A stretch of 64,000 bases of DNA from CAYNRA01 sp046296415 (GTDB lineage: Bacteria > Bacteroidota > Bacteroidia > Cytophagales > Spirosomataceae): positions 1,116,001-1,180,000 of the forward strand of contig JBKBLN010000001.1 of assembly GCA_046296415.1 (NCBI GenBank), given 5' to 3'. The position numbers and the translations under genes were made by a program. Shown here piece after piece: positions 16,693-26,175 of this stretch (position 1 is its first letter; the number at the start of each line of letters is the position of its first letter). The notes under the pieces are model-generated. The model made no database searches. It had not been told where the DNA came from and worked only from the letters and a program-made list of their open reading frames with translations.

Positions 16693-19600
16693 ATGCAATT
16701 TTCCCATCTCCATAATCATACTCAGTTTTCTTTACTTGACGGGGCCTCGAACATCAAAAAACTGTTCAAAAAGGCCCAAGCGGATAACATGCCGGCCATG
16801 GCGATCACCGACCATGGTAATATGTTTGGGGTTTTTGACTTTGTCGCCACGGCCAATAAATTCAATGTCAAACCCATTATCGGTTGTGAATTTTATGTGG
16901 TGGAAGACCATACCATTACCCAGTTTACCAAAGAGAAAAAAGATAAACGATACCATCAGTTGCTTTTGGCCAAAAGTCCTAAAGGCTATCAAAACCTAGT
17001 AAAATTATGTTCCCTTGGATTTACGGAGGGTTTGTACGGGAAATATCCCCGAATAACCAAAGCCCTCATTGAAAGATACAAGGAAGATTTAATCGCCACC
17101 ACCTGTTGCATCGGGGCCATGGTGCCTCAAATGATTCTTCAAAAAGGGGAGGAAGCAGGTGAAAAAGAATTGCAATGGTGGTTGGACTTATTTGGTGAAG
17201 ATTATTATGTCGAAATCCAACGACATGACATCCCCGAGCAGATTCAAGTAAACAAGGTTTTAGAAAAATGGGCCAAAAAATACAATTTGAAAATCATCGC
17301 ATCAAATGACTCCCATTATGTAGATCAAGCCGACTGGGTAGCACACGACATTCTTTTGTGTGTGAATACCAACGAAAAACTATCGACACCTACCTCAAAA
17401 GAATATACCGACGACGAGTCTGCTCGACGCAATACCCGGTTTGCATTTTATAACGACCAATTTTATTTCAAAACCACGGCGGAAATGACCCAACTCTTTT
17501 CCGATATCCCCCAAGCGATCGACAATACCAATGAGATCGTGGATAAGGTGGAGGCCGTGAACTTGAAACGAGATATTCTGTTGCCCAATTTCCCACTTCC
17601 TGAGGAATTTAAAATTCATGACGACAACGTCCTCAATCAATGGGAATACCTCAAGCATTTGACCTACGAGGGAGCGAGAAATCGATATAATGAAATAACA
17701 CCTGAAATTCAAGAACGTCTTGATTTTGAGTTGTTTACAATCAAGACCATGGGTTTTGCCGGGTACTTCTTGATTGTGATGGATTTTATTTTGGCTGGTA
17801 AACGACTGGATGTCATGGTCGGCCCGGGGCGTGGTTCTGCCGCTGGATCAGCCGTAGCGTATTGTATTGGCATCACCAACATCGACCCGATCAAATATAA
17901 TTTACTATTTGAGCGATTTTTGAATCCAGACCGGAAGTCGATGCCTGATATTGATACCGATTTCGATGATGAGGGCCGCCAAAAAGTCATTGATTATGTC
18001 GTAGACAAATATGGCAAAAATCAAGTCGCGCACATCATCACTTACGGTACCATGGCCACCAAGTCGTCGATCAAGGACGTCGCTCGGGTGATGGAACTCC
18101 CCCTTTCAGAAGCAAATTACATTGCCAAACTAGTACCCGATAAGCCGGCCTACAGCATGGATTTTGAGAAATTGATTCATTTCTCCATTCCACAATTAAA
18201 CGAAAAAGGCCTATCTCCGGATGAAATTGAAAACGTCAAGAAAATTCGGGAAATGTATGACAGCGATGACCTCGTGGGAAAAGTCTTGAAACAAGCCGAG
18301 AAGTTGGAGGGAACGGTTCGAAATACAGGTATCCATGCCGCTGGGATTATCATCGCACCACAAGATTTGTCGGATATTGTTCCGGTAGCTGCTTCCAAGG
18401 ATGTAAACTTGCTGATAACCCAATACGAAGGGAAAATCATTGAGGATGCTGGGGTTATTAAGATGGACTTCCTGGGGCTGCGCAACCTTTCCATTATCAA
18501 GGATTGTTTGCGGATGATCAAAGAGAACCACAATGTGGTGATTGATATTGACCAAATCCCCTTGGACGATACCAAAACCTATGAATTGTTTCAGCGTGGA
18601 GAGACCAACGCCGTTTTTCAGTTCGAATCCGACGGAATGAAGAAATACATGCGGGATCTCAAACCTGACCGATTTGATGACCTCATCGCCATGAACGCGC
18701 TGTATCGCCCAGGTCCGTTGGCGTACATTCCGAACTTTATCAATCGAAAGCATGGCCGTGAAGCCATCACCTATGACCTGCCAGAAATGGAAGAGTACTT
18801 GGCAGATACCTATGGGATCACGGTGTACCAGGAGCAGGTCATGTTGCTTTCCCAAAAGTTGGCCAATTTCACTAAGGGTGATGCCGATACCCTCCGCAAG
18901 GCTATGGGTAAAAAGCAAAAAGAGGTTTTGGATAAAATGAAATCCAAATTCCTAGAGGGTACAAGTGCCAATGGACATGATCCCAAAGTCTGTGAGAAAA
19001 TTTGGACCGACTGGGAGGCCTTTGCCCAATATGCTTTCAATAAGTCGCATTCCACTTGTTATGCATTTGTAGCGTACCAAACGGCGTATTTAAAAGCCCA
19101 TTATCCGTCTGAATACATGGCGGCGGTATTGACTTCTCAATTGGGGAATATTGATAAAATTACCTTCTTTTTGGAAGAGTGTCAGTCCCGTGGTTTGGAT
19201 GTTTTGGGGCCCGATGTGAATGAGTCGCAAAAGAAATTTAGTGTGAACAAGCGGGGGCAATTGCGCTTTGGTTTAGGAGGGATCAAAGGAACTGGTGATG
19301 CCGCAGTGGATGCCATCATAGAGGAAAGAGAAAAAAATGGTCCATTTGAGGATATTTATGATTTCATCACGCGTGTCAACCTTCGAACAGTCAATAAAAA
19401 AACCTTGGAATCCTTGGCATACGCAGGTGGATTCGATGGTTTTGGTTTACACAGAGCCACCTATTTTGAAAACGAGGATGGTCAAGGGATGTTCATTGAA
19501 AAACTCATCCGGTACGCCAACAAGTTTCATGAAAGTACGGCCAGTGCTCAAAATTCGCTTTTTGGTGACATGGGAGCCGGGGCTGGCTTTGATATTTCCA

Positions 19601-20271
19601 AACCTAAAATTCCCGAGACAGAGCCTTGGGGCGACATTCAAAAGTTGAATTTTGAAAAAGAAGTCGTCGGATTTTATTTATCGGGACATCCTCTTGATCA
19701 GTTTGAATTGGAGATGCGTTATTGTACTCCCCTTGAACAAATCACGGCCGATACCTCTTTGGCGAGAGATGTGAGTTTTGGTGGCTTGATCACCTCCGTT
19801 CAGCACCGTCAGTCTAAAAATGGGAATCCGTTTGCCATCATCAAAATGGAAGATTATACCTCGTCGATGGAAGTCGCTCTTTTTGGAAAAGATTACCTGC
19901 AATTTGCCCCCATGATGGCACAAGGATTATTTGTCTTTGTTCGAGGAAAAATGCAAGAAAAATGGAATCGCTCAGGTGAGATGGAGTTGAAGGTAATCGA
20001 AGTTGATTTACTTAGTGAGGTACTCAACAAAAAATGCAAAGAACTTCGAATTCGATTGGAAGTCACCGAATTAACAGAAGGATTGGTACATGAAATAAAA
20101 GAATGTCTGTTGCAGTATCCAGGCGATTTTGATATAAAAGTGCAATTAATAGATGACGAGGAGCGATTGGATGTTTGGATGCTTTCTCGTCTGGGAAAAG
20201 TTCAAATTACCCGACCTTTGTTCCAAGATCTAAAAAAAATCGTGGGGGAAAAAGCCATTGAATTAGGGTAA
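16693..20271 (+). CDS. dnaE: DNA polymerase III subunit alpha
   Basis: The replicative polymerase, 1192 residues from ATG 16693. The in-frame start at 16666 falls inside the promoter -7 box and is rejected. The N-terminal PHP domain begins HLHNHTQFSLLDG and keeps further metal-ligand-like residues (ITDHGNMFG, GCEFYV, NDSHYV), so it may still bind metal. The catalytic palm has GPGRGSAAGSAVAYCIG, then PDIDTDFDDEGR with two of the catalytic aspartates, and KMDFLGLRNL with the third. YRPGPLAYIPNFINRKHG, the HhH-type region and a C-terminal OB fold (VSFGGLITSVQHRQSKNG) follow. It stops 57 bases before trxA on the same strand. Confidence 0.98.
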   Translation: MQFSHLHNHTQFSLLDGASNIKKLFKKAQADNMPAMAITDHGNMFGVFDFVATANKFNVKPIIGCEFYVVEDHTITQFTKEKKDKRYHQLLLAKSPKGYQNLVKLCSLGFTEGLYGKYPRITKALIERYKEDLIATTCCIGAMVPQMILQKGEEAGEKELQWWLDLFGEDYYVEIQRHDIPEQIQVNKVLEKWAKKYNLKIIASNDSHYVDQADWVAHDILLCVNTNEKLSTPTSKEYTDDESARRNTRFAFYNDQFYFKTTAEMTQLFSDIPQAIDNTNEIVDKVEAVNLKRDILLPNFPLPEEFKIHDDNVLNQWEYLKHLTYEGARNRYNEITPEIQERLDFELFTIKTMGFAGYFLIVMDFILAGKRLDVMVGPGRGSAAGSAVAYCIGITNIDPIKYNLLFERFLNPDRKSMPDIDTDFDDEGRQKVIDYVVDKYGKNQVAHIITYGTMATKSSIKDVARVMELPLSEANYIAKLVPDKPAYSMDFEKLIHFSIPQLNEKGLSPDEIENVKKIREMYDSDDLVGKVLKQAEKLEGTVRNTGIHAAGIIIAPQDLSDIVPVAASKDVNLLITQYEGKIIEDAGVIKMDFLGLRNLSIIKDCLRMIKENHNVVIDIDQIPLDDTKTYELFQRGETNAVFQFESDGMKKYMRDLKPDRFDDLIAMNALYRPGPLAYIPNFINRKHGREAITYDLPEMEEYLADTYGITVYQEQVMLLSQKLANFTKGDADTLRKAMGKKQKEVLDKMKSKFLEGTSANGHDPKVCEKIWTDWEAFAQYAFNKSHSTCYAFVAYQTAYLKAHYPSEYMAAVLTSQLGNIDKITFFLEECQSRGLDVLGPDVNESQKKFSVNKRGQLRFGLGGIKGTGDAAVDAIIEEREKNGPFEDIYDFITRVNLRTVNKKTLESLAYAGGFDGFGLHRATYFENEDGQGMFIEKLIRYANKFHESTASAQNSLFGDMGAGAGFDISKPKIPETEPWGDIQKLNFEKEVVGFYLSGHPLDQFELEMRYCTPLEQITADTSLARDVSFGGLITSVQHRQSKNGNPFAIIKMEDYTSSMEVALFGKDYLQFAPMMAQGLFVFVRGKMQEKWNRSGEMELKVIEVDLLSEVLNKKCKELRIRLEVTELTEGLVHEIKECLLQYPGDFDIKVQLIDDEERLDVWMLSRLGKVQITRPLFQDLKKIVGEKAIELG

Positions 20272-20328
20272 TGAACTATTTTAAAATGGATGTAGTTGTA
20301 CCTGTAATTCAAATTATTCTTCAAACTC

Positions 20329-20652
20329 ATGGCAAATAAGGCACTCGAAGCGAACGATGCGAACTTCGCTGAATTGATTAAATCGGATAAACCAGTTTTG
20401 GTTGATTTTTGGGCAGAATGGTGTGGACCTTGTAAATTGATCGGTCCAGTGGTCGAAGAAATCGCTGGTGAATATGAAGGTAAAGCCGTTGTTGCCAAAA
20501 TGGACGTAGATGCCAACGCAGCGACCCCCACTCAGTTTGGAATTCGGTCAATTCCTACCCTCATGATTTTCAAAAATGGAGAACTGGTAGACAAAGTGGT
20601 TGGTGCCGTTCCAAAGCATATTCTGACACAGAAATTAGAAGCAGCTATGTAA
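20329..20652 (+). CDS. trxA: Thioredoxin
   Basis: A 107-residue cytoplasmic disulphide reductase with the active site WAEWCGPCK (about residues 28-36), the DVDANAATPTQFGIRSIPTL segment with the conserved cis-proline, and the C-terminal helix. No signal peptide is present. It follows dnaE by 57 bases with no terminator between them, so partial co-transcription is possible; a strong terminator ends the unit. Confidence 0.96.
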   Translation: MANKALEANDANFAELIKSDKPVLVDFWAEWCGPCKLIGPVVEEIAGEYEGKAVVAKMDVDANAATPTQFGIRSIPTLMIFKNGELVDKVVGAVPKHILTQKLEAAM

Positions 20653-20656
20653 TATC

Positions 20657-20683
20657 AAAGCCTCCATTTCCGGAGGCTTTTTT
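20657..20683 (+). terminator. Terminator of trxA
   Basis: AAAGCCTCC (20657-20665) pairs with GGAGGCTTT (20672-20680) around a six-base loop and is followed by a T run to 20683. Confidence 0.9.
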
Positions 20684-20739
20684 CTTATTCAAACCCGGGT
20701 AAATAGCTGATCTCACTAAATGGCCTTGCAAAAAAAACT

Positions 20740-21957
20740 CTACGAATAGGCCAAGTGGGCATGTTTTTCAATAGCTTGGACGATCACTGAACATGCCTGA
20801 ATAATTTCTTGGTCTGAAATGATCAGGGGAGGGGCTATTCGGAGCGCATAATCACAATACAAAAACCAATCCGTCAAGACACCTTGTTGTAGAGATTCAT
20901 CAATCACTGCTTTTAATTGAGTGAACTGATCTAAGACCAAGGCGAGCTGAAGTCCGCGGCCACGAACCTCCCGAATAAGAGGATGTTGGAGGTGTTTCCG
21001 AAACAAGGCTTCTTTGTGAGCAACAGAGGCCAAAAGGTTTTCATGGAAAATAGTTTCCAAGGTGGCTAAGGAGGCTGCACAACTTACCGGATGTCCCCCA
21101 AAAGTGGTAATATGGCCCAAAACAGGTTGGTTTTTTAATACCGACATGATCCGCTCGGGTGCGATAAATGCACCGATCGGCATTCCGCCGCCCATCCCTT
21201 TAGCTGTAAGCAAAAGATCCGGCACCACTCCCGTGGATTCAAATGCCCAGAAGGTTCCCGTTCGACCAAAGCCTGATTGAATCTCATCAAAAATGAGCAA
21301 GGCTCCTACCTCTTGGCAACGATCGGACACTGCCCGAAGAAATGTGTTTTCAGTAGGAACAGCACCCATTTCTCCGCCAATCGGTTCGATAATCACCGCC
21401 GCCGTATTTTGGTTGATAGCTCCCAAGGTAGAAAAGTCATTCCGACGAATTTTTCGAATGCCTGGAAGGAGTGGGCGAAACGGTCTTCTGAATTCCTCCT
21501 CTCCCAAAGACAGAGCGCCTTGGGTAGAACCATGATAGGACTTCTCGCACGACACGATCTCTGTTTTGTGGGTGAATCGCTTAGCCAACTTCATGGCACC
21601 CTCTACCGCCTCAGTTCCTGAATTGGTGAAATAGACCTGGTCAAGCAGGTCACCCGTTGGCGTTGGAAACGGTGCCAAAGTAGCTGCAAGTGCGTGGGCT
21701 AATTGAACTTGGGGAGATTGAATAAATTCACCATACACCAAGGTATGTAAATACAGGTCCACTTGATTTTTGATAGCTTCAACGACTTTGGGATGCCGAT
21801 GCCCAACATTGGAGACGGCAATACCCGATATCAAGTCTAAATATTGGTTACCCTCTCGATCGTGCAAATACATGCCCTCGGCTTTGACAATATCCAAAGC
21901 CAGTGGAAAATCAGAAGTTTGAGCTACATGCGCTAAAAAAAGTTGGCGTAAATGCAT
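20740..21957 (-). CDS. Class III PLP-dependent aminotransferase (acetylornithine/4-aminobutyrate type)
   Basis: A 405-residue cytoplasmic enzyme that moves an amino group between an omega-amino substrate and 2-oxoglutarate or pyruvate. Seen: substrate-side NVGHRHPKVVEAI, phosphate-binding NSGTEAVEGAMKLA (111-125), YHGSTQGALSLG, the IIEPIGGEMG strand, the DEIQSGFGRTG motif with the PLP-contacting Asp, and the Schiff-base lysine Lys253 in LTAKGMGGGMPIG. It is not next to arginine genes. It starts three bases after the stop of an ATP-grasp protein gene and is the last gene of that unit, so the substrate is probably an intermediate or product of the amide ligases. The exact substrate is unknown. 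Confidence 0.88.
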   Translation of the reverse strand: MHLRQLFLAHVAQTSDFPLALDIVKAEGMYLHDREGNQYLDLISGIAVSNVGHRHPKVVEAIKNQVDLYLHTLVYGEFIQSPQVQLAHALAATLAPFPTPTGDLLDQVYFTNSGTEAVEGAMKLAKRFTHKTEIVSCEKSYHGSTQGALSLGEEEFRRPFRPLLPGIRKIRRNDFSTLGAINQNTAAVIIEPIGGEMGAVPTENTFLRAVSDRCQEVGALLIFDEIQSGFGRTGTFWAFESTGVVPDLLLTAKGMGGGMPIGAFIAPERIMSVLKNQPVLGHITTFGGHPVSCAASLATLETIFHENLLASVAHKEALFRKHLQHPLIREVRGRGLQLALVLDQFTQLKAVIDESLQQGVLTDWFLYCDYALRIAPPLIISDQEIIQACSVIVQAIEKHAHLAYS

Positions 21958-21960
21958 AAG

Positions 21961-23163
21961 TTAATCTTTCTCAAAAAAGGCGGCGGAACCACCCACCCAG
22001 TCAAAATTTTTATTAAAGTCGACCCCAATCATTTTTCCTCGGGACAATCGAGCTAAGTTTGTCATTAAGGTAGGTCGCGCATCTCCCTCTCCCCAAATGA
22101 ACAAGAGACGGATCTCCGCTTTAATTTTCTCTCCGCGCACATCCTCCACCACCGGTTCATAGGTTACTTTTCGTTGTAAAATATAGTTCGCCGGGTCTTG
22201 AATTTGCTGGATTGCATCAGAGGTAACATCGATAATTACCCCACTGCCGGCAAATGAAAACAAAGGTTTGAGTACATAATTTTCCAAATCTTGAGGAAGG
22301 TCTTGAACATCGGATAAAAACTGTGTAGCTGGAAAATAGGGGCCTTTGAGTCGTGGCAATAAATATTTACTGATTCGAAAAAACCAGTGAGGGTGCGTAA
22401 TCCACTCTACCTCATACGGGTGTTGTAGTGAGATGGGGAGTTGTAGGTCTGGATAGAGTCGATCGATCTCGTCAAAAATAACTCGATTGTAAATTTTTTT
22501 GATTTGAACCTCTCTTCCATCCCGGAGGTAAAACAACTGATTGCCTTTTGGATAGATTTGGGTCAAACAAACCGGACGAATGCCCCAAAGGTGCTCGGTT
22601 ATCGCAAAATCCAATCGGGTTTTTTGTCTTTCAGGCTCGATTTCCAACAAGACAATTTGTTCTTTGGGGGTATCTCCCCACAGTTTTTGTTCAATCCGTT
22701 GCACATAGGTTTGGTCGTTCAAGGTCTGGAAATAGGGAGTGAGGTGATCCGAGATCGAGAACACATCACGATATAATTGACTTAAATACCATTGATAACC
22801 AAATAGGGATGGGAATCCTTGTAGTTCAATGAGTTGGGGTTCCAATTCCAGAGTAGATGGATTTCGGCAAACAGCAAAATCGATGGCTAGAAAATGGGGA
22901 TGAGGCGACTCTCCGGGAATTCGAAGCCGATCCGGAATAGCATTTTCGGTCCAACTTTTCAAATCAGGATGTAGGAGGGTATCCACGATTTGATTGGCGG
23001 CCATCAACAATTTGGACTTAAAAAGTCGATCGATGAAAACGGGTGATTCGGCCACGCGAAAATCCAACTGACCCGGAAATTCCGCCTCAATCGTTTGCAA
23101 GAGCGACTGGTATTTTTCTTCAGAAAATTCGGCATTAAAAGTTTTTCTAGCGTTGGTTTCCAT
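21961..23163 (-). CDS. ATP-grasp-like carboxylate-amine ligase (glutathionylspermidine synthase-like)
   Basis: 400 residues. It lacks the classic RimK layout but has features of permuted ATP-grasp enzymes: an early acidic strand (QLIELQGFPSLFGYQ, about 110-124) that would bind metal, then a nucleotide-binding lysine in a glycine-rich turn (YVLKPLFSFAGSGVII, about 290), EIRLLFIWGEGD, and a C-terminal LARLSRGKMIGVDFNK. Such enzymes join a carboxylate to an amine using ATP. The start overlaps the end of the amidotransferase gene by 17 bases, implying translational coupling. I call it ATP-grasp-like from these motifs only; the substrate is unknown. Confidence 0.6.
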   Translation of the reverse strand: METNARKTFNAEFSEEKYQSLLQTIEAEFPGQLDFRVAESPVFIDRLFKSKLLMAANQIVDTLLHPDLKSWTENAIPDRLRIPGESPHPHFLAIDFAVCRNPSTLELEPQLIELQGFPSLFGYQWYLSQLYRDVFSISDHLTPYFQTLNDQTYVQRIEQKLWGDTPKEQIVLLEIEPERQKTRLDFAITEHLWGIRPVCLTQIYPKGNQLFYLRDGREVQIKKIYNRVIFDEIDRLYPDLQLPISLQHPYEVEWITHPHWFFRISKYLLPRLKGPYFPATQFLSDVQDLPQDLENYVLKPLFSFAGSGVIIDVTSDAIQQIQDPANYILQRKVTYEPVVEDVRGEKIKAEIRLLFIWGEGDARPTLMTNLARLSRGKMIGVDFNKNFDWVGGSAAFFEKD

Positions 23164-23968
23164 CTAAAAGAATGTTTTGGGTGGCGAAAGCTAAAAATTG
23201 GGGAAGGATGGTTTGTTCTGTATGAAAAATTTTATCGGGATCTTCCAAATGATCAATCATGTCTTCATATTTCTCTTGGCCATGTTCGAGAATCACCGCT
23301 TGTCTTTTTTCCTCTTGTAAAAAATATCTTCTCATGCCCTCAGCATCGGCTTCAGGATGAAATTGAGTCCCAATAATTTCGGGACTGAAACGGATCGCCA
23401 TGATGGCACGTTCCAGAGGGACATGGGGCCGTTCTTTCTCCAAACACAATAAGTGGGCTCCAAGTTTTCGAAATGCCGTATCATCCGGTTGGATCACCTG
23501 AAAGTCACGGGAGTCCACAGCCCAGAAGGGATCCTCCAGATTTTGGAAGAGGGGTTCTTCCCGACCAGCCTCGGTCATGTGAATGGGCATAACACCAAAT
23601 GAGGTGGATTTTCGGCGACAAACCTCTCCCAATTGCCAATGTTGCACAGCCAATTGAAACGAATGGCAGATCAAAAAAACATAAACTTTGGTATCCTGTT
23701 TTTGATTATGTTCCCAAACAGCTTGGAGATATTGGCAATAGGCCTGTTCCCATGCCTCTCCTGTAAAGAGCGGACTCCCGGGGCCGCCGGTTGAAATGAC
23801 AATTGAAAAGTCCTCCACCTTGGGAACTTCCCCTTTTCCACGGACATCAAATACCTGAAAAGGCTCTGGTGATTTAAAAAAGGTACTTACCAAGCTTTTG
23901 ATACAGCGCATTCCTTCATTCGGATGCCCTTGGTATAAATCTAATATCGCAACGTTGGGACGATTCAT
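23147..23968 (-). CDS. Class I glutamine amidotransferase (GMP-synthase-type domain)
   Basis: 273 residues. The triad of a class I amidotransferase is complete: Cys101 in FLICHSFQLA, His204 and Glu206 in IIGTQFHPEADAEG. The oxyanion-side glycine motif STGGPGSP is near residue 60. There is no synthetase domain, so it either feeds ammonia to a partner or acts as a gamma-glutamyl hydrolase or transferase. It begins a transcription unit just after a terminator and is followed with overlap by an ATP-grasp-like gene, its probable partner. Confidence 0.85.
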   Translation of the reverse strand: MNRPNVAILDLYQGHPNEGMRCIKSLVSTFFKSPEPFQVFDVRGKGEVPKVEDFSIVISTGGPGSPLFTGEAWEQAYCQYLQAVWEHNQKQDTKVYVFLICHSFQLAVQHWQLGEVCRRKSTSFGVMPIHMTEAGREEPLFQNLEDPFWAVDSRDFQVIQPDDTAFRKLGAHLLCLEKERPHVPLERAIMAIRFSPEIIGTQFHPEADAEGMRRYFLQEEKRQAVILEHGQEKYEDMIDHLEDPDKIFHTEQTILPQFLAFATQNILLDGNQR

Positions 23969-24000
23969 AATTCATTTGGATAGAAAAACAAGCAATTTAC

Positions 24001-24027
24001 GAAAAAGGAGCCATATTACTGGCTCCT
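24001..24027 (-). terminator. Intrinsic terminator inside the amide-ligase cluster
   Basis: AGGAGCCA (24006-24013) pairs perfectly with TGGCTCCT (24020-24027) around a six-base loop. On the minus strand a run of T (complement of 24002-24005) follows. It lies between the carboxylate-amine ligase and amidotransferase genes and divides the cluster into two units. Confidence 0.75.
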
Positions 24028-24036
24028 CCATCTTTA

Positions 24037-25137
24037 TTAGGCAATTCCAAACTTCGTTTCTTGAACGATGTAATCGACCACCGACTTCAGGCTTTGGGTG
24101 TGATCGTACACTTTAAGTTGCCGATCTGCCCCGGTGCCTTGCTTTAAAATGGTATGCAGGTAATTCACTTCATGTCGTGAACCTAGCTCATCGACTACAT
24201 CATCCACAAAATCCAAGAGTTCTTGTGCGAGGGTGGGGAAGGGGACCTCAATTTCTTTCCCAAAATCAATTAGTTGAGCATTGATTCCATACCGAGCGGC
24301 GCGCCATTTGTTCTCGTTGATGAGAATACGCTTGTAGTTCCGAAAACTCAGATTTTGTTGATGCAGCTTGTGAATTTTGGCCACTAGAGCCTGCATCAAA
24401 GCCGCCAAACAGATGGTTTCATCTACTCGCATGGGCACATCGCAAATTCGGAACTCAATAGTGGGGTAAAAGGGATGCAACCGAATATCCCACCATATTT
24501 TTTTACCATTGTCAATACACCCCGTTTTGATCAGCAAGTTCAGATAGTTATCGTATTCGGAGGCACTGGCAAAATATTCGGGTATGCCTGTGCGAGGAAA
24601 CTTATCAAAAATTTTGGACCGATAGGAGTTGAATCCTGTATTTCGGCCACACCAAAACGGAGAATTGGTGGAAAGGGCAAAGATATGGGGCAAGAAATAC
24701 CGCACTTCATTTAAGATTTTAATCGCTTGATTGCGATCCTCAATACCTACATGAACGTGTAACCCAAAAATCAAATTGCCACGTGCAACATCTCGCATCT
24801 CATCGATTAGCTTATCATAACGCTCATTGGGGGTAATGAGCTGATTTTGCCAATCGGAAAAAGGGTGAGTTCCGGCGGCGGCAATGTGTAAGTTTTGTTT
24901 GGAGGCAAGGTCCAACAGCATACGGCGCAAGTACGTGACCTCTTCACGAGCTTGGTGAATATTTTCACAAATATTGGTGCCCATCTCGACCACCGCTTGA
25001 TGCATTTCCTGCTTGATTCGCTCCTGTAAAATGACCTGTCCCCCTTCCACAATTTTGGACATATGGGACCGTAACTCTCGGGTTTCTGGATCTATAGTCT
25101 GAAACTCCTCCTCGATTCCTAAAGTAAATAACGGCAT
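24037..25137 (-). CDS. Carboxylate-amine ligase of the GCS2/YbdK (COG2170) family
   Basis: 366 residues starting MPLFTLGIEEEFQTIDPETR. The GIEEEF metal-binding motif, the AAAGTHPFSDW segment and LHVHVGIEDRNQAI are hallmarks of the glutamate-cysteine-ligase-like COG2170 family, and FRICDVPMRVDETICLAALM lies in the C-terminal half. E. coli YbdK has weak gamma-glutamyl-cysteine ligase activity; the physiological substrate in this context is unknown. It lies 15 bases downstream of the RimK-like ATP-grasp gene, so the two probably act in sequence on one small molecule. Confidence 0.9.
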   Translation of the reverse strand: MPLFTLGIEEEFQTIDPETRELRSHMSKIVEGGQVILQERIKQEMHQAVVEMGTNICENIHQAREEVTYLRRMLLDLASKQNLHIAAAGTHPFSDWQNQLITPNERYDKLIDEMRDVARGNLIFGLHVHVGIEDRNQAIKILNEVRYFLPHIFALSTNSPFWCGRNTGFNSYRSKIFDKFPRTGIPEYFASASEYDNYLNLLIKTGCIDNGKKIWWDIRLHPFYPTIEFRICDVPMRVDETICLAALMQALVAKIHKLHQQNLSFRNYKRILINENKWRAARYGINAQLIDFGKEIEVPFPTLAQELLDFVDDVVDELGSRHEVNYLHTILKQGTGADRQLKVYDHTQSLKSVVDYIVQETKFGIA

Positions 25138-25152
25138 AATGAGGCGTTTTAG

Positions 25153-26139
25153 TTATTTTTCTTTTTTAGAGACTTTAGGAGCGGGTGCCGTGGCGGCCCC
25201 TTGAATAAAGGTACCCCAGGTGCAGTTATTTTGCCCCACTTTGTGTGATTTGGCTTTTTCGATGGCAAATTTGGCTGCATGGTTCACAATCCAATCAAAG
25301 TTTTCTTGTCCCACCGAGTGAATATCAGCATCTGGGGCAGGATTACAGAAATCGATCGCATAAGGGATGCCATCTCGGACGGCGAATTCGACGGTATTAA
25401 AGTCATAACCCAAGGCATGATTGAGTTTCAAGACATAATCCTCAATCGTTTTCATGAGTTTTTTATGGGCTTCACCTGTCGTTTTAGGTTGAGTGGCATA
25501 CCGAAGGTGGTGGGGATTTCGAGGCTCATAAGGCATAATATGCACATATTTACCCCCGAGGCAATAGCAACGATAATAATCCGTGAAGATGATTTCTTCT
25601 TGCAAAAGCATGACAAGCTGCCCGGTTTCGGCATGTTTTGCCCATAGGTCATCGGGGTTTTCCACTCGATAAACACTTTTCCAACCGCCACCGGAATGGG
25701 GTTTCATATAGGCTGGGAACTTGACTTTATCAAACATGTATTCCCAGTCCAAGGGAAACTTAAGGTTTCGGAACGATTTATCAGAGGTATCATCTGGGCG
25801 TTCTTTGGATGGTAATAAAACAGTATTGGGAACGGGAACACCCAATTGTACGGCAAGACAGTTATTAAAAAACTTTTCATCCGCACTCCACCAGAATGGA
25901 TTGTTGATAACAGCCGTCCCGCAAAGGGCGGCATTCTTTAAGTACGCTCGGTAAAAAGGAACATCCTGCGAAATTCGGTCAATGATGACGGCGTAATCGG
26001 AGGGTAAAGCTTGTTCAACTTTATCGATTTGAACTGCTTCTGCTTGGTAGGATTTACCTTTTGCTAATTCGTTGACGCGGTCGATAAAGGCCCAAGGGAA
26101 GGTGTCCTCCATGCCAAATAAAATGCCAATTTTTTTCAT
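25153..26139 (-). CDS. RimK-like ATP-grasp ligase
   Basis: 328 residues. The N-terminal pre-ATP-grasp domain (KKIGILFGMEDTFPWAF) is followed by an ATP-grasp fold: FPAYMKPHSGGGWKSVYRV with the nucleotide lysine Lys146, LLQEEIIFTDYYRCYCLGG, and the metal-binding tail NTVEFAVRDGIPYAIDFCNP with Glu251, Asp263 and Asn266. The E...D..N pattern is that of active glutathione-synthetase/RimK-type ligases. The C-terminus ends in a low-complexity Ala/Pro/Lys tail. It is 36 bases after an esterase gene and 15 before the COG2170 ligase. It is not a DdlB or biotin-carboxylase relative. Confidence 0.85.
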   Translation of the reverse strand: MKKIGILFGMEDTFPWAFIDRVNELAKGKSYQAEAVQIDKVEQALPSDYAVIIDRISQDVPFYRAYLKNAALCGTAVINNPFWWSADEKFFNNCLAVQLGVPVPNTVLLPSKERPDDTSDKSFRNLKFPLDWEYMFDKVKFPAYMKPHSGGGWKSVYRVENPDDLWAKHAETGQLVMLLQEEIIFTDYYRCYCLGGKYVHIMPYEPRNPHHLRYATQPKTTGEAHKKLMKTIEDYVLKLNHALGYDFNTVEFAVRDGIPYAIDFCNPAPDADIHSVGQENFDWIVNHAAKFAIEKAKSHKVGQNNCTWGTFIQGAATAPAPKVSKKEK

Positions 26140-26175
26140 GTCGTTGTCGGTTAAAATACTGAAATTAAGGTACGA

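Noticed and set aside
20740..21957. ArgD (acetylornithine aminotransferase) as a firm name
   Set aside because: The protein is class III, but no arginine-biosynthesis gene is near and the gene belongs to the amide-ligase unit, so the substrate is left open.
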